Assembly: GCF_019075875.1 (NCBI RefSeq)
Contig: NZ_JAHOOZ010000002.1
Location: forward strand, 248,001-312,000
Source: Novosphingobium sp. G106
Lineage (GTDB): Bacteria > Pseudomonadota > Alphaproteobacteria > Sphingomonadales > Sphingomonadaceae
DNA: 64,000 nucleotides
Direction of reading: 5' to 3'
The position numbers and the translations under genes were made by a program. The notes under the pieces are model-generated. The model was given only the letters and a program-made list of their open reading frames with translations, had not been told where the DNA came from and made no database searches. Each line of letters opens with the position of its first letter. Positions within the stretch are counted from its first letter, which is position 1. This document shows, piece after piece, positions 36,034 to 45,721 of this stretch.

Positions 36034-37548
36034 ATGTTGATTTTGGAGACGGTAGTAAGGATCCGGCGCGAGCACGCCGACGGTAAATCGATCAAGGCGA
36101 TCGCGCGTGACCTGCGGGTGTCGCGCAAGGTGATAAGGAAGGCGATCCGCGCCCCGGAAGCGGGATTTGCCTATCGGCGGTCGGTGCAGCCGCTTCCCCG
36201 GATCGGCCCGTTCCAGGAGCGCCTGGATACTCTGCTGACGGAGAACGAGGCACGACCCCGGCGCGAGCGGTTGCGGATGACGCGGATCCACGACCTGCTG
36301 CTGCGCGAGGGGTTCGACGGTTCCTACGATGCCGTGAGGCGCTATGCGAAGCGCTGGCTGGACGATCGGCGCAAGGATGCCGGCGACGGCGCGGCGGCGT
36401 TTATCCCGCTGATGTTCCGGCCGGGCGAAGCATACCAGTTCGACTGGAGCCACGAGGATGTGGAGATCGCCGGCAAGCCGATGCGTGTGAAGGTCGCGCA
36501 TATGCGGCTTTGCGCATCGCGGGCGGTGTTCGTGCGGGCCTATCCCCGCGAGACGCAGGAGATGGTGTTCGACGCCCACGCGCGGGCGTTCGCCTTCTTC
36601 GGCGGCGTGCCGACGCGGGGCATCTACGACAACATGAAGACCGCGGTCACGACGGTGTTCACGGGCAAGGAGCGGGTCTTCAACCGCCGGTTCCTGATCA
36701 TGGCCGACCACTACATGATCGAGCCCACCGCCTGCTCGCCAGCGGCGGGTTGGGAGAAGGGCCAGGTCGAGCACCAGGTGCAGACGATGCGCGGCCGGTT
36801 CTTCCAGCCCCGATTACGCTTTGCGAGCCTGGAGGAACTGAACGGGTGGCTTGAGGCCGAGTGCCGCCGCTGGGCGGCGCTGCATCCCCATCCCGATCAG
36901 CGCGAGCTGACGATCGCCGAGGCATGGGACGCCGAGCGCCCGGCGCTCCAGGCGATGCTGGCGCCGTTCGACGGCTTCCACGAGACGCCGCACGCGGTAA
37001 CCGGCACCTGCCTGATCAGCTTCGACCGCAATCGCTACTCGGTCATGGCCAAGGCGGCCCGGCGTGCGGTGCAGGTTCGCGCCTATGCCGACCGGATCGT
37101 GGTCCGCCTCGACGACGAGGTGGTCGCCGAGCATCCCCGCTTCTTCGGCCGCGATCGGATGATCCTCGATCCCTGGCACTACCTGCCGGTGCTGGCCAAG
37201 AAGCCGGGCGCCTTAAGGAACGGGGCACCGTTCCAGGACTGGGATCTCCCGCCAGCACTGGCCCGGCTCAGGCGCAAGCTGGGAACGGGCGATGAAGCCG
37301 ACCGCCGGTTCGTGCGCGTGCTCTCTGCCGTGCTCACCGACGGGCTCGAAGCGGTCGAGGCCGCGATCCGCGAGGCGCTCGCCGCCGGCGCTGCCAGCGA
37401 CGATGTGATCCTCAACATCCTGGCACGACGGCGCGAGCCGCCCCGACCACTGACCATCGCGACGTCCGAAGCGTTGGCGCTCAGCCACCCGCCGACCGCG
37501 GACTGTGCTCGATACGACCTGCTGCGAGGCGCCCGTGCAGCGGCATGA
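36034..37548 (+). CDS. istA: IS21-family transposase IstA
   Basis: A 504-residue IstA transposase. An N-terminal helix-turn-helix ([20 protein letters not shown], about 20-40) is followed by a DDE integrase core opening at [13 protein letters not shown] (about 135), with the second acid around GIYDNMK (about 200) and a Glu after [11 protein letters not shown] (about 245). The C-terminal beta-barrel domain binds DNA. It overlaps the istB frame, the usual arrangement for coupled translation. It joins the element to target DNA together with the IstB ATPase. Confidence 0.93.
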   Translation: MLILETVVRIRREHADGKSIKAIARDLRVSRKVIRKAIRAPEAGFAYRRSVQPLPRIGPFQERLDTLLTENEARPRRERLRMTRIHDLLLREGFDGSYDAVRRYAKRWLDDRRKDAGDGAAAFIPLMFRPGEAYQFDWSHEDVEIAGKPMRVKVAHMRLCASRAVFVRAYPRETQEMVFDAHARAFAFFGGVPTRGIYDNMKTAVTTVFTGKERVFNRRFLIMADHYMIEPTACSPAAGWEKGQVEHQVQTMRGRFFQPRLRFASLEELNGWLEAECRRWAALHPHPDQRELTIAEAWDAERPALQAMLAPFDGFHETPHAVTGTCLISFDRNRYSVMAKAARRAVQVRAYADRIVVRLDDEVVAEHPRFFGRDRMILDPWHYLPVLAKKPGALRNGAPFQDWDLPPALARLRRKLGTGDEADRRFVRVLSAVLTDGLEAVEAAIREALAAGAASDDVILNILARRREPPRPLTIATSEALALSHPPTADCARYDLLRGARAAA

Positions 37549-38263
37549 GATGATCGCCGCGATGAGCGGCCTGGGCCTCAAGGGCATGGCCAGCGCCTTC
37601 GACGAGGCGGTCACCACGGGCATGCAGCGCAAGCGCACCGCCATGGAGATCCTCACCGACCTGCTGCGCGCTGAGGCTGCTCACCGCCACGCGGCATCGA
37701 TCCGCTATCGCATGACTGCGGCCCGGCTGCCGACGGTGAAGGACATCGATGCGTTCGTGTTCGAAGGCACACCGATCAACGAGCAGCTGGTACGCTCGCT
37801 GCATGCCGGCTCGTTCCTGCCCGGACAGCGCAACATCGTCCTGGTCGGCGGCACCGGGACCGGGAAGACCCACCTCGCGGTTGCGATCACTGCCAGCGTC
37901 GTGCGTGCCGGCGCCCGCGGCCGCTACTTCAACACCGTGGATCTGGTGAACCGGCTCGAGGAGGAGAGCCGCCTCGGCAAGGCAGGCGCGCTTGCGGCCC
38001 AGCTCTCGCGCCTTGACCTCGTCGTGCTCGATGAGCTCGGCTACCTGCCGTTCGCCCGCTCGGGCGGCCAGCTGCTGTTCCACCTCGTCAGCAAGCTCTA
38101 CGAGCGCACCTCGGTGATCATCACGACGAACCTGGCGTTCGGGGAATGGCCGACCGTGTTCGGCGATCCCAAGATGACGGCCGCGCTGCTCGACCGCATC
38201 ACGCATCACTGCGACATCGTCGAGACCGGCAACGACAGCTGGCGCCTCAGAAACCGGAGCTAA
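37535..38263 (+). CDS. istB: IS21 helper ATPase IstB
   Basis: A DnaC-like AAA+ ATPase of about 242 residues. Walker A is [11 protein letters not shown], Walker B is [12 protein letters not shown], and the sensor strand is [10 protein letters not shown]. It starts probably at GTG 37535 inside the end of istA; the frame is open back to 37505. IstB assembles on DNA and directs target choice and IstA activity. All motifs are intact. Confidence 0.93.
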   Translation: MQRHEMIAAMSGLGLKGMASAFDEAVTTGMQRKRTAMEILTDLLRAEAAHRHAASIRYRMTAARLPTVKDIDAFVFEGTPINEQLVRSLHAGSFLPGQRNIVLVGGTGTGKTHLAVAITASVVRAGARGRYFNTVDLVNRLEEESRLGKAGALAAQLSRLDLVVLDELGYLPFARSGGQLLFHLVSKLYERTSVIITTNLAFGEWPTVFGDPKMTAALLDRITHHCDIVETGNDSWRLRNRS

Positions 38264-38469
38264 AACCCTCCCCCCGGACCCCCCCACCCGGCGGTTGACC
38301 CGGTGGGTCCACAGGAACCTCCCACGGCCGTCACCGCCAGCGCTTTAGGAGGCGCGCGGCGACGGCCGCGGGTCCCTCCTATGGACTACCGGGACAACCG
38401 CCCTGCAAACCGCAAAGGGGGGGCCCTTTTGCACGCCGATATGGGGTCCCGGTTCAACGCCTATTTACA

Positions 38470-38477
38470 GTCATCGC
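38470..38477. repeat. IS21 target-site duplication, right copy
   Basis: GTCATCGC immediately after the right end of the element, identical to 35911-35918. Confidence 0.9.
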
Positions 38478-38601
38478 CCCTGCCTGGACGGCCTTGCTCA
38501 TGCGCCGGGATCGCTTGTTCCAGAACCACTCTGACGGGCAAACATTCATCTTGCCGAGTGCCTGGACGCCGGGCCGGGTCATGCATCTCGAATTCGGTTG
38601 A
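38478..38601 (+). pseudogene. 3' part of the gene interrupted by IS21
   Basis: The frame resumes as CCT-GCC-TGG after the target copy and ends at TGA 38599-38601, encoding about 40 residues (PAWTALLMRRDRLFQNHSDG, then LPSAWTPGRVMHLEFG). It has no start of its own and belongs to the gene at 35113-35918. Confidence 0.75.
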
Positions 38602-38787
38602 CGGCCCGTTGTCGGCCCCAAGGTCGAACTGCTCTTGTGCAACCTGCTACCGGGGAACGCGCGTTGACGCAGTGGACAAATTCCGAGGGTACGGTAGCTC
38701 CATCTTGCAGCAAAGCCGCCATGACGAGCCGTGGCAGCCTTCCAATCCCGCATGATCACAGGGCCCTTGAATGAAAGGTCACAAGCA

Positions 38788-39030
38788 ATGCAGCGCATAA
38801 ATCCACCGGCTTCTTCGAGTGAACCAACCACAGAGATTTGCGTGATCGCTCCCCTCAGCGTTCGTATATCGACCGCAGTGAAGATGACCGGCATCGGGCG
38901 GTGGAAGATCTACGAACTGATCCAAGAAAGAGCCATCGACGTGGTCAAAATTGGTTCTTCGACCCTGATGCCGATCGCCAGTCTAGATCGTCTTCTCGAG
39001 AAAAATCGGCGCGGAGCAAATAAGAGCTGA
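38788..39030 (+). CDS. AlpA/excisionase-like HTH protein
   Basis: An 80-residue protein with a winged-helix motif at about 28-75 (VKMTGIGRWKIYELIQERAI then LMPIASLDRLLEKN), the pattern of AlpA/Xis-type regulators that recognise a symmetric site and control integrase genes. The start ATG 38788 follows GAAAGG. It marks the right part of the mobile segment whose integrase is at 24.5 kb. It may act as a recombination directionality factor or transcriptional regulator. Confidence 0.7.
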   Translation: MQRINPPASSSEPTTEICVIAPLSVRISTAVKMTGIGRWKIYELIQERAIDVVKIGSSTLMPIASLDRLLEKNRRGANKS

Positions 39031-39245
39031 TCCGACGTACAACCGCTCTCAGGGCGCCCGAAGATCAGCCTTGCCATGCCGAATTCTTCTTACCGAGCCC
39101 CCTGTCGAATGCCGCCGTCGACCGCGCAAGGCCTCTCGCACCGGTGCTCGCCAATCCGAAATTATTGGATCTTGATGCGAAATCGGTGGACCACTTGCGC
39201 CGAGTGAATAGGCTGGCCCGGACGGTGAAGGAGGGGGCTAAGTGA
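39024..39245 (+). other. Open frame ending in mcrB start, possible truncated gene
   Basis: A frame without ATG reads FFLPSPLSNAAVDRARPLAP then VLANPKLLDLDAKSVDHLRR and ends NRLARTVKEGAK. Its TGA overlaps the mcrB GTG as GTGA. The smooth codon use and the exact coupling overlap suggest it was the last part of a gene upstream of mcrB, cut off on its left. A GTG inside it could start a 33-residue peptide. Confidence 0.4.
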
Positions 39246-42200
39246 GGGATGCGGAGTTCAAGCGATGGATGCTGGCACAGGGGTATGCCGAGCACTCGGT
39301 GAACAGCGACATCGCAAGACTCAAGCGCGTGGAAGCGGCCATGCCGGACTTTGGCCTTCCCGATGCTGATCTCGACACGGAGTTCAATCGCGATCAACTC
39401 GCGGCGATAATCCGCGCGTTGGAAGAAGTGCTGACGGATCTGCCCTCGGGCAAGCGTCCCCCGCTGGCGCTGGTCCCGCGATCTGAGAATTTCGAAGAGC
39501 GGCTGCGCAAAGCGATACGCAGCACGCAGCAGTATGGTGAATTCTGCCGCGAAATTGGCGCCGCACCTTTGTCGGTGGCTGATCGGATTCGGCACTATGC
39601 GCTTGATCACTATGTCGTTCCAGCGCGACGACGGAGCCTTGATGAAGTCCGGATTCCCGCAAGCGACGTCAATCGCGACCTCAAGCTCGACGGGCATTTC
39701 CGGAATATCTACCAAGCGCTCACGGGAGCGAAGTTCCTCCAACTCGCGCGCCTACCCGAACCTGCCACCACAGGTACGCCGGAATCCTCCACTGCGATCC
39801 TCATCTTTCGGCTTTCGGAAGACGACAACTGGGCTGAACTCGAACTACGGCGGCGATGCGGCGATCCGATCTCGCAAACCCAGAAAATCATTGGCTTTGC
39901 GCTAAGTGACCAAAGACAAATTGCCCTCGATCGAGAGGCCAAGCGCGCTCAAATCTGGCTCGAAGGCGGTCTTGCACCAGCGAACACCATAGCTCGACGC
40001 TACGCTCCCACCGAAGCCCGTCATTCGAACCTGCCCAGCCGCCTGAAGCACATTCCGCCGGAAGGTACGCCGCCACAGCCTGTGTCTCGCATTGTCGTCC
40101 AGGATCCGCAGCAACTTGCCGCACTTCTGGACTGGTATGAACGAGCGCGGTCGATGCTCGACCGCGCTGCACTGGACCGGTTGCGCGCTCGCTTCCTTGA
40201 ATTGCATCCCGAATTCCGCAACTTCGAGGAAAGCGGTAGTTTCGCTAATGCACAGTCCAGCTACAAAAGAGCCCTGACAGCAAAAGCCAGCGAGCTGATG
40301 CTGCAGCACGTGGACGCGACGGATGCGATCATCGGTGGCGCGCTACTGGACCTACTTTCCGGTCGTGGTGGTTTGCCGAGCAATCTTCTGGACTGGCGCA
40401 TCGCAAAACTGGTCGCGGACGTGAGGGCCACTCATCCCAATCGATTGGAGACCGCTGCCGGAAAGTTGGTCCGCGCCCGCGAAGGCGTAACGGCGATCGG
40501 CGCCTTCACCGAAGAGACGTGGCCGCTGATTTCGCAACACGGCTTCCAAGCCAATCCCTATGCCGAAAGTCGCACTATCCCGACGATGTTACGCGCGCTC
40601 GTCGATCCGGACATGCTCGGCATCCGCTCCAAGCCCATAGAAAACGCCTCGAAAATGCTGCTCCATCGCTCGACATTCGGAGCGCAACCCCTAACTCGAG
40701 ACGAGTTGGAGGGCGTCCTCGCGCTTGCGCGAGAGATCGATAAGGTCATGCGCGACGAGTGGCATTGGGCACCGCGCGACCTCTGGGACGTACAGGGCTT
40801 TCTCTGGGAGACTTGCCAGTCCCGCCTCACCGCCGAAGCAATCGAAACCTCTGAGCCAACCGAGGAACCTCGCATGCCCGCCCCTACCAATCTAATTCTC
40901 TACGGTCCTCCGGGCACCGGCAAGACCTTTGCGACTGCGCGCGAGGCAGTGCGACTGTGCGACGAGGCGGTGCCCGATAGCCGGGCGGAGCTGATGGCGC
41001 TCTATCGTGCGCTTCAGCAAAAAGGACGGATCGGCTTCGTCACGTTCCACCAGAATTTCAGCTACGAGGATTTCATCGAAGGCCTACGCCCCGTCTCGGG
41101 CACCAGCGAACCCGATGCGCCTTCCGAAGCCGGCTTCAGCCTTGAGCCGCAGGACGGCATCTTCAAGCAGATCGCAGAGCTCGCAGCGAGCAACAGGGGT
41201 AAGGCGCTCGACACCCAAGCGCATGTGATCGATCGCGACCGCAAGATCTTCAAGATGTCCCTGGGGCGCAGCCGCAACGCGGCGGACGATGCCATCTACC
41301 AGGACGCCATCCGCGATGGTTATGTGGTGCTCGGATGGGGAGGTGACGTCGACTGGTCGGATCCGCGTTTCGAACAGTGGGAAGCGATCAAGGAGCGTTG
41401 GCGGCAGGATCATCCTGAAGCCACAGGCAACGATCCCAACATGTCCCAGATGTACACCTTTCGGATCGCAATGCAGGCTGGCTCCTTGGTCGTTATCTCG
41501 GATGGCAACCGCCGGTTCCGGGCGATTGGTGAGATCGCGGGTCCCTATCAGTTCGTCCCCGGCCGCAACGGCGAATACAATCACCGGCGCAAGGTCCGTT
41601 GGCTTTGGCACAGCGAAGAGAGCCTACCGCGCGAGCTCATTTACGCAAAAGAGCTCAGCCAGGTATCGGCCTACCAACTCAACAGTGGGAACGTGAACTG
41701 GGAGGGCCTCGAGCAGATCGTCGCGAGCGGCGGCGACGCCGGGGCGACAAGCGGAACGCCGGAGCCCTACGTCCTCATCATCGACGAGATCAATCGCGCC
41801 AACATCTCCAAGGTCTTCGGCGAGCTCATTACCCTAATCGAGCCCGACAAGCGGGTCGGAATGGATAACGCGCTCACGCTCACCCTGCCCTATTCAAAGA
41901 AGTCGTTCGGGGTGCCAGCCAATCTCCATATCGTCGGCACTATGAACACGGCGGACCGCTCGATCGCGCTGCTCGATACGGCCCTTCGGCGGCGCTTCAC
42001 CTTCCGCGAGATCGCACCGCAGCCAGAGCTTCTAACGTCCGTGGAGGGCATCGACCTAGCTTCGGCGCTCCGCGCGATAAATGACAGGGTCGAGTACCTG
42101 ATCGACCGTGAGCACAGGATCGGCCATGCCTTCTTCATGGGGTGCGATAGCGCCGAGGCGGTGGATGAGGCGATGCGGGAAAAGGTGATCCCGCTCCTGC

Positions 42201-42439
42201 AAGAATATTTCTTCGAGGACTGGAGTCGGATCCACGCCGTGCTGGGAGACGGTTTCATCGGTCTTCGCAAGCTCAAGGCGCCGCCCGGCTTCGATGGCGA
42301 TGATCGTGAGAGCTGGTTCGTCAAGAACAGCTTTGGCCCCGGCGCCTATCAGCAACTGCTCAAGGGTGCCCCAGCTTCGGAGGCGCCTGCAGCCAACGAC
42401 GAGGACGAACCAGACACTGACGCGGACGCCGCCGAGTGA
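39242..42439 (+). CDS. mcrB: McrB-like AAA+ GTPase with inserted domain
   Basis: A 1065-residue motor subunit of an McrBC-type restriction system. Walker A is GPPGTGKT at 555-562. Walker B is IIDEINRAN around D848-E849, followed by GTMNTADRS and LDTALRRRF (sensor and arginine finger). Residues 1-540 are an unknown, mostly helical N-terminal region that probably recognises DNA. Between the Walker motifs, at about 660-830, lies an inserted domain (YVVLGWGGDVDWSD, then MYTFRIAMQAGSLVVISDGN) resembling EVE/PUA-like modified-base readers. It starts at GTG 39242. It overlaps mcrC by 4 bases. It should form a ring that drives cleavage by McrC of modified DNA. Confidence 0.85.
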   Translation: MRDAEFKRWMLAQGYAEHSVNSDIARLKRVEAAMPDFGLPDADLDTEFNRDQLAAIIRALEEVLTDLPSGKRPPLALVPRSENFEERLRKAIRSTQQYGEFCREIGAAPLSVADRIRHYALDHYVVPARRRSLDEVRIPASDVNRDLKLDGHFRNIYQALTGAKFLQLARLPEPATTGTPESSTAILIFRLSEDDNWAELELRRRCGDPISQTQKIIGFALSDQRQIALDREAKRAQIWLEGGLAPANTIARRYAPTEARHSNLPSRLKHIPPEGTPPQPVSRIVVQDPQQLAALLDWYERARSMLDRAALDRLRARFLELHPEFRNFEESGSFANAQSSYKRALTAKASELMLQHVDATDAIIGGALLDLLSGRGGLPSNLLDWRIAKLVADVRATHPNRLETAAGKLVRAREGVTAIGAFTEETWPLISQHGFQANPYAESRTIPTMLRALVDPDMLGIRSKPIENASKMLLHRSTFGAQPLTRDELEGVLALAREIDKVMRDEWHWAPRDLWDVQGFLWETCQSRLTAEAIETSEPTEEPRMPAPTNLILYGPPGTGKTFATAREAVRLCDEAVPDSRAELMALYRALQQKGRIGFVTFHQNFSYEDFIEGLRPVSGTSEPDAPSEAGFSLEPQDGIFKQIAELAASNRGKALDTQAHVIDRDRKIFKMSLGRSRNAADDAIYQDAIRDGYVVLGWGGDVDWSDPRFEQWEAIKERWRQDHPEATGNDPNMSQMYTFRIAMQAGSLVVISDGNRRFRAIGEIAGPYQFVPGRNGEYNHRRKVRWLWHSEESLPRELIYAKELSQVSAYQLNSGNVNWEGLEQIVASGGDAGATSGTPEPYVLIIDEINRANISKVFGELITLIEPDKRVGMDNALTLTLPYSKKSFGVPANLHIVGTMNTADRSIALLDTALRRRFTFREIAPQPELLTSVEGIDLASALRAINDRVEYLIDREHRIGHAFFMGCDSAEAVDEAMREKVIPLLQEYFFEDWSRIHAVLGDGFIGLRKLKAPPGFDGDDRESWFVKNSFGPGAYQQLLKGAPASEAPAANDEDEPDTDADAAE

Positions 42440-43773
42440 CGCACCTTCAAGCCAGCGAGTGGGGAAAGATCGCCGTGGGCGATTCCGCTGGCCAGCGGCA
42501 GTTCTCCCGTGCGCAGGCAAACGCCTTGATCGCCGCGGCGAACGAACATTCTTTAGGCGGCAACGACGGCAGTGCAGTCCTGTCCGATCATTACCGCCAT
42601 CTACGCGCAAAACAGATGGTGGGCGTGATCGCTGCCCCAGGTTGCAGCCTGGAGATCCTGCCCAAGGTCGATCCCGACGGGCCCGATGAGGGGGCGTCTT
42701 CCGTCCGTCGGCGCCTCGTGCAGATGCTCGACGTCGCACTGGGTCTCGAGATCGGCGAAGGCATCTCGGCAGGGATGGGGCAGCAAAGCGACAGTCTGTT
42801 GGAACTTCTGATCCGGCTCTTTGCCGACCGTCTTCTGGCCGAGACCCGCCGCGGATTACCACGCGCCTATTTGCCAGTCGAAGAGGACCTGCCGTCGCTC
42901 CGTGGGCGTATTGACGTCGCACGCCAGTTCACGGTCAACGCAGTCCGCCCCGACAGACTCGCCTGCCGTTACGATGCGCTATCCTCCAACATTCCCTTGA
43001 TGCAGGTCATGAAGACCTGCGTCCTATATCTGAGACGACACGCGCGCGCTGTCGAAACGCAGCGCCGCCTCGACGAGCTTCGGTTCGTTCTCGCCGACAT
43101 AGGCGAACTCCCTTTGGCAGCGCTTCCTTGGGAGCGCATCCAGATCGACAGGACTAGCCGCCGTTGGGAGACCCTTTTCAAACTCGCAAAGCTCTTCTTG
43201 CGCCGTGAGTGGCAAGGAACGCACCGCGATTGCGCGCGCGAGGATGGGATCACGCTGCTGTTCCCAATGAACAAATTGTTCGAAGCCTACATCGCGGCAC
43301 TGCTACGCCGCGCTCTCAGAGGCACGGACATCGACGTCCACGAACAGGGTGGGCTGCGGTATTGCCTCGGCGAATGGTCCGAGGACGAAGAGACCAGAGG
43401 CCACACGTTCCAAACGAGGCCCGACATCCTGCTCCGGCGGGGGGACAAGGAGCTCGCCGTGATCGACACCAAATGGAAGTCGCTTCCCGCCGACCCGCTC
43501 TCGCGAAAGAAGGGTCTTTCGCAAGCAGATGTCTATCAAATGATGGCCTACGCCCGGCTCTATCAATGCCCACGCCTGATGCTGCTCTATCCAACCCGCC
43601 CGAACGGTGAGAGCGGTATGGTGCGCAGTTTCGGCATCGACGGCGGCCGGGAAATGCTTGGCGTCGCCAAGGTGGATGTCTCGTGTAAGGCGCAGGTCAC
43701 GAAAGGCCAACTTATGGGACTCGTGCATCAGTTGCTGAAGCCAGCGATCGAGCTTGAGAGCGAGCAAACTTGA
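42436..43773 (+). CDS. mcrC: McrC-like nuclease subunit
   Basis: A 445-residue McrC. An N-terminal segment stimulates the McrB ring. The C-terminal PD-(D/E)XK core has D330 (RPDILLRR), D344 and K346 (VIDTKWK), and a QMMAYARLYQ helix. The start at 42436 overlaps the mcrB stop (GTGA). Complete and presumably functional. Its tail has a degenerate relative at 17127-17335. Together with McrB it would restrict DNA carrying modified cytosine or other modified bases, complementing the methylation-protected Res system on the other side of the element. Confidence 0.92.
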   Translation: MTHLQASEWGKIAVGDSAGQRQFSRAQANALIAAANEHSLGGNDGSAVLSDHYRHLRAKQMVGVIAAPGCSLEILPKVDPDGPDEGASSVRRRLVQMLDVALGLEIGEGISAGMGQQSDSLLELLIRLFADRLLAETRRGLPRAYLPVEEDLPSLRGRIDVARQFTVNAVRPDRLACRYDALSSNIPLMQVMKTCVLYLRRHARAVETQRRLDELRFVLADIGELPLAALPWERIQIDRTSRRWETLFKLAKLFLRREWQGTHRDCAREDGITLLFPMNKLFEAYIAALLRRALRGTDIDVHEQGGLRYCLGEWSEDEETRGHTFQTRPDILLRRGDKELAVIDTKWKSLPADPLSRKKGLSQADVYQMMAYARLYQCPRLMLLYPTRPNGESGMVRSFGIDGGREMLGVAKVDVSCKAQVTKGQLMGLVHQLLKPAIELESEQT

Positions 43774-44137
43774 TCGCGATAGGCCATTCGTTGTTCTCTT
43801 TTAGTATCAAAGCGATCTTGGACGTACCCTTGGCCTGGAGATCGAAAATGAATTCCCCTGGCGTGAATGGTGGTTTCCGGTAATTGCGGCGCATCAAACG
43901 GTCGCTAAGGCGCGTGACCAAATTCTGGATAACAGGCGACGTCGCCATCACGGCCGTTCTATGCATCGGGTACAACCCCTGAAACCTACCGTAGGCTCAT
44001 ACCCGTCATTCTACGATTTTCTCGCACAATCCGCCTTCCCTGATAGGGTGATCCGAGCCGAACTGTCGTAATGAAGTTGATCGTGTCCGCGCGGCGGCCG
44101 GTTTTACGCGGCGATGAACATGGGACAGTTGACCTAG
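43774..44137. other. Intergenic region before the dGTPase gene
   Basis: About 360 bases. A minus-strand frame of 87 codons (43712-43975) overlaps the mcrC end and reads RRNYRKPPFTPGEFIFDLQA. It has no clear ribosome-binding site and I leave it open. A partial match to the WYL operator lies at 44055-44068. Confidence 0.35.
44055..44068 (+). promoter_or_regulatory. Weak WYL-operator-like site before dgt
   Basis: GAGCCGAACTGTCG matches 12 of 14 bases of GACCGGAACTGTCG found at sites 1 and 2. The right half is intact and the left arm is degenerate. It lies 70 bases before the dGTPase start. Could be chance. Confidence 0.3.
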
Positions 44138-45499
44138 ATGACCAGCGACGCCATCGAAGAAATGTGGACTGCACGCCGCGAGGGTTGGAATCCCGGATCG
44201 GCCGACGCACGCGACGCAGCTGCCACTGACTACGGGCGCATCGTGCATTCGGCCTCCTTCCGGCGGCTCCAGGGCAAGACCCAGATACTCAACCTGGGCG
44301 ACAGTGATTTCTATAGGAACCGCCTGACTCACTCGATCGAGGTCGCCCAGGTCGCCGGTGGCATCGCCCGCCAGCTCCAGAAAGACTTCGCCGACCATCC
44401 GGCTGCCCCGTGGATCCCTGACCTCACGATGATCCAGGCTATCGGCGCAACACATGACCTGGGCCATCCGCCATTCGGTCACGGAGGCGAAGTCGCGCTT
44501 CACTACGGCATGCGCGACAATGGCGGCTTCGAGGGCAATGGGCAGACACTGCGTATTCTAAGCCGGCTCGAAAGTTTCTCCGATAGTAACGGGGCAAATC
44601 TATCGCGCCGCTCTCTACTCGGTATCCTCAAGTATCCAGCCCCGATGAGCGAGGTGCGCAGCAGTGCGGAGGATCTGCAGCCCAAGCTGCTGGACAAGAC
44701 GTCAGTTGTGCAACTGATAAATCGAAAGGCCTGCAGGCCGCCCAAATGCTACCTAGACGCTGAGACGGACGTGGTTGATTGGCTGCTGGAACATGTGAGC
44801 CAGGCCGACCGCGACCTGTTTACGTCTTGGAAAACTGTCGACGGCGATCACGGCGAGACAAGGCACAAGACGTTCGACTGCAGCATCATGGATCTCGCCG
44901 ACGATATTTCATTCGGTGTGCACGATCTAGAGGATGCATTGGCCATGGGGCTCATGGGGCCAGGCGACATCACGTCGATGATCCCCGAGGAGTCCTGCCT
45001 CAGCTTCCTCGAGTACCTTCGAGGACGCGAAGATTTCGGAAACCACGTCTACGATGCCTTCATCCGCGTTCTCACGGGCGATCAGAAGACGCGCAAGCGG
45101 AACATCGGCCGGATGGTCACGCACCTCATCACATCAGTGCAGGTCACAACGATCGATGAGTTCGAGACTCCGCTGATGCGCTACCGGGTCGACCTTCCCG
45201 AGCGCCAGAAAAACTTCCTCAAGGCGCTCAAGAAGGCAGTGAAAGAAAAGGTCATCCGCAGCGCGTCAGTTCAGCAACTTGAATTCAAGGGTCAGAACAT
45301 GGTCGTCGCGGTGTTTGACGCGCTCGCGACGGATCCAAGATCACTACTCCCTGCGACCACCCGGGCGCGTTACGAGGCATCGAACGACCCAATGCGTGTG
45401 ATCTGCGACCACATAGCCGGAATGACTGACGGATTCCTGCTCAGCACTTACGAGCGGCTGTTCAGTCCCCGCATGGGCTCAGTGTTCGATCACATCTAA
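44138..45499 (+). CDS. dgt: dGTP triphosphohydrolase (HD superfamily)
   Basis: A 453-residue dGTPase. The HD metal-binding set is H in RLTHSIEVAQ, H106-D107 in ATHDLGHPPFGHGGE, and a later D in DLADDISFGVHDLEDA. The N-terminal RIVHSASFRRLQGKTQ block is typical. It hydrolyses dGTP to deoxyguanosine and triphosphate. dGTPases can stop phage replication by draining the nucleotide pool, and its position directly after mcrBC in a defence region supports that use, although housekeeping Dgt looks the same. It starts at ATG 44138 without a strong ribosome-binding site. All metal ligands appear intact. Confidence 0.88.
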   Translation: MTSDAIEEMWTARREGWNPGSADARDAAATDYGRIVHSASFRRLQGKTQILNLGDSDFYRNRLTHSIEVAQVAGGIARQLQKDFADHPAAPWIPDLTMIQAIGATHDLGHPPFGHGGEVALHYGMRDNGGFEGNGQTLRILSRLESFSDSNGANLSRRSLLGILKYPAPMSEVRSSAEDLQPKLLDKTSVVQLINRKACRPPKCYLDAETDVVDWLLEHVSQADRDLFTSWKTVDGDHGETRHKTFDCSIMDLADDISFGVHDLEDALAMGLMGPGDITSMIPEESCLSFLEYLRGREDFGNHVYDAFIRVLTGDQKTRKRNIGRMVTHLITSVQVTTIDEFETPLMRYRVDLPERQKNFLKALKKAVKEKVIRSASVQQLEFKGQNMVVAVFDALATDPRSLLPATTRARYEASNDPMRVICDHIAGMTDGFLLSTYERLFSPRMGSVFDHI

Positions 45500-45688
45500 A
45501 CGGCAGGATCCTCGGCTCCTGCTGCCTGCGCCACCGCGAACCGGCGGGCCCACCACCTGATCATCGTCGGCCGGAAACTCGACGGGCGAGACAAGCTGGC
45601 GCAAGTCCAGAACTGTCGCGTACGCGCACCCCATAAAATTCACCAGATCGCTCGCCGAGAACAGTTGGGCACCGTTGCGCGACTGCAT
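45479..45688 (-). pseudogene. N-terminal remnant of a TM0106-type RecB-like nuclease
   Basis: 69 codons reading MQSRNGAQLFSASDLVNFMG then CAYATVLDLRQL, which resembles the opening residues of TM0106-family RecB-like nucleases (SASDLVNFLGC...TALDL). After about 45 residues the similarity ends, the nuclease core is absent and the frame stops near the dgt end. It is probably a gene truncated when the present neighbours came together. Confidence 0.5.
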
Positions 45689-45721
45689 GTCTTCCTCCCT
45701 TTTTCTCTCGTCGGGCCAGCC

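Larger units (their letters stand above)
35919..38469. mobile_element. Complete IS21-family insertion sequence
   Basis: A 2551-base element with istA and istB, bounded by 8-base direct repeats GTCATCGC. The left end TGTGGATCGGCGTGCAAAAA and the right end, read inward as TGTAAATAGGCGTTGAACCG, are related terminal repeats. An additional inner copy (ATCGGCGTGCAAAAGGG, inverse orientation) lies at 38420-38440, giving the multiple terminal repeats typical of IS21. The intact target duplication and intact genes suggest recent insertion. Confidence 0.93.

Noticed and set aside
38264..38420. Hairpin in the CCC/GGG-rich stretch after istB as a terminator
   Set aside because: Arms are imperfect and no T-run follows; the stretch belongs to the IS21 right-end repeats.
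39065..39742. 225-codon minus-strand frame at the mcrB start
   Set aside because: Opposite to mcrB and without motifs; the plus-strand frame has the better codon pattern and coupling overlap.
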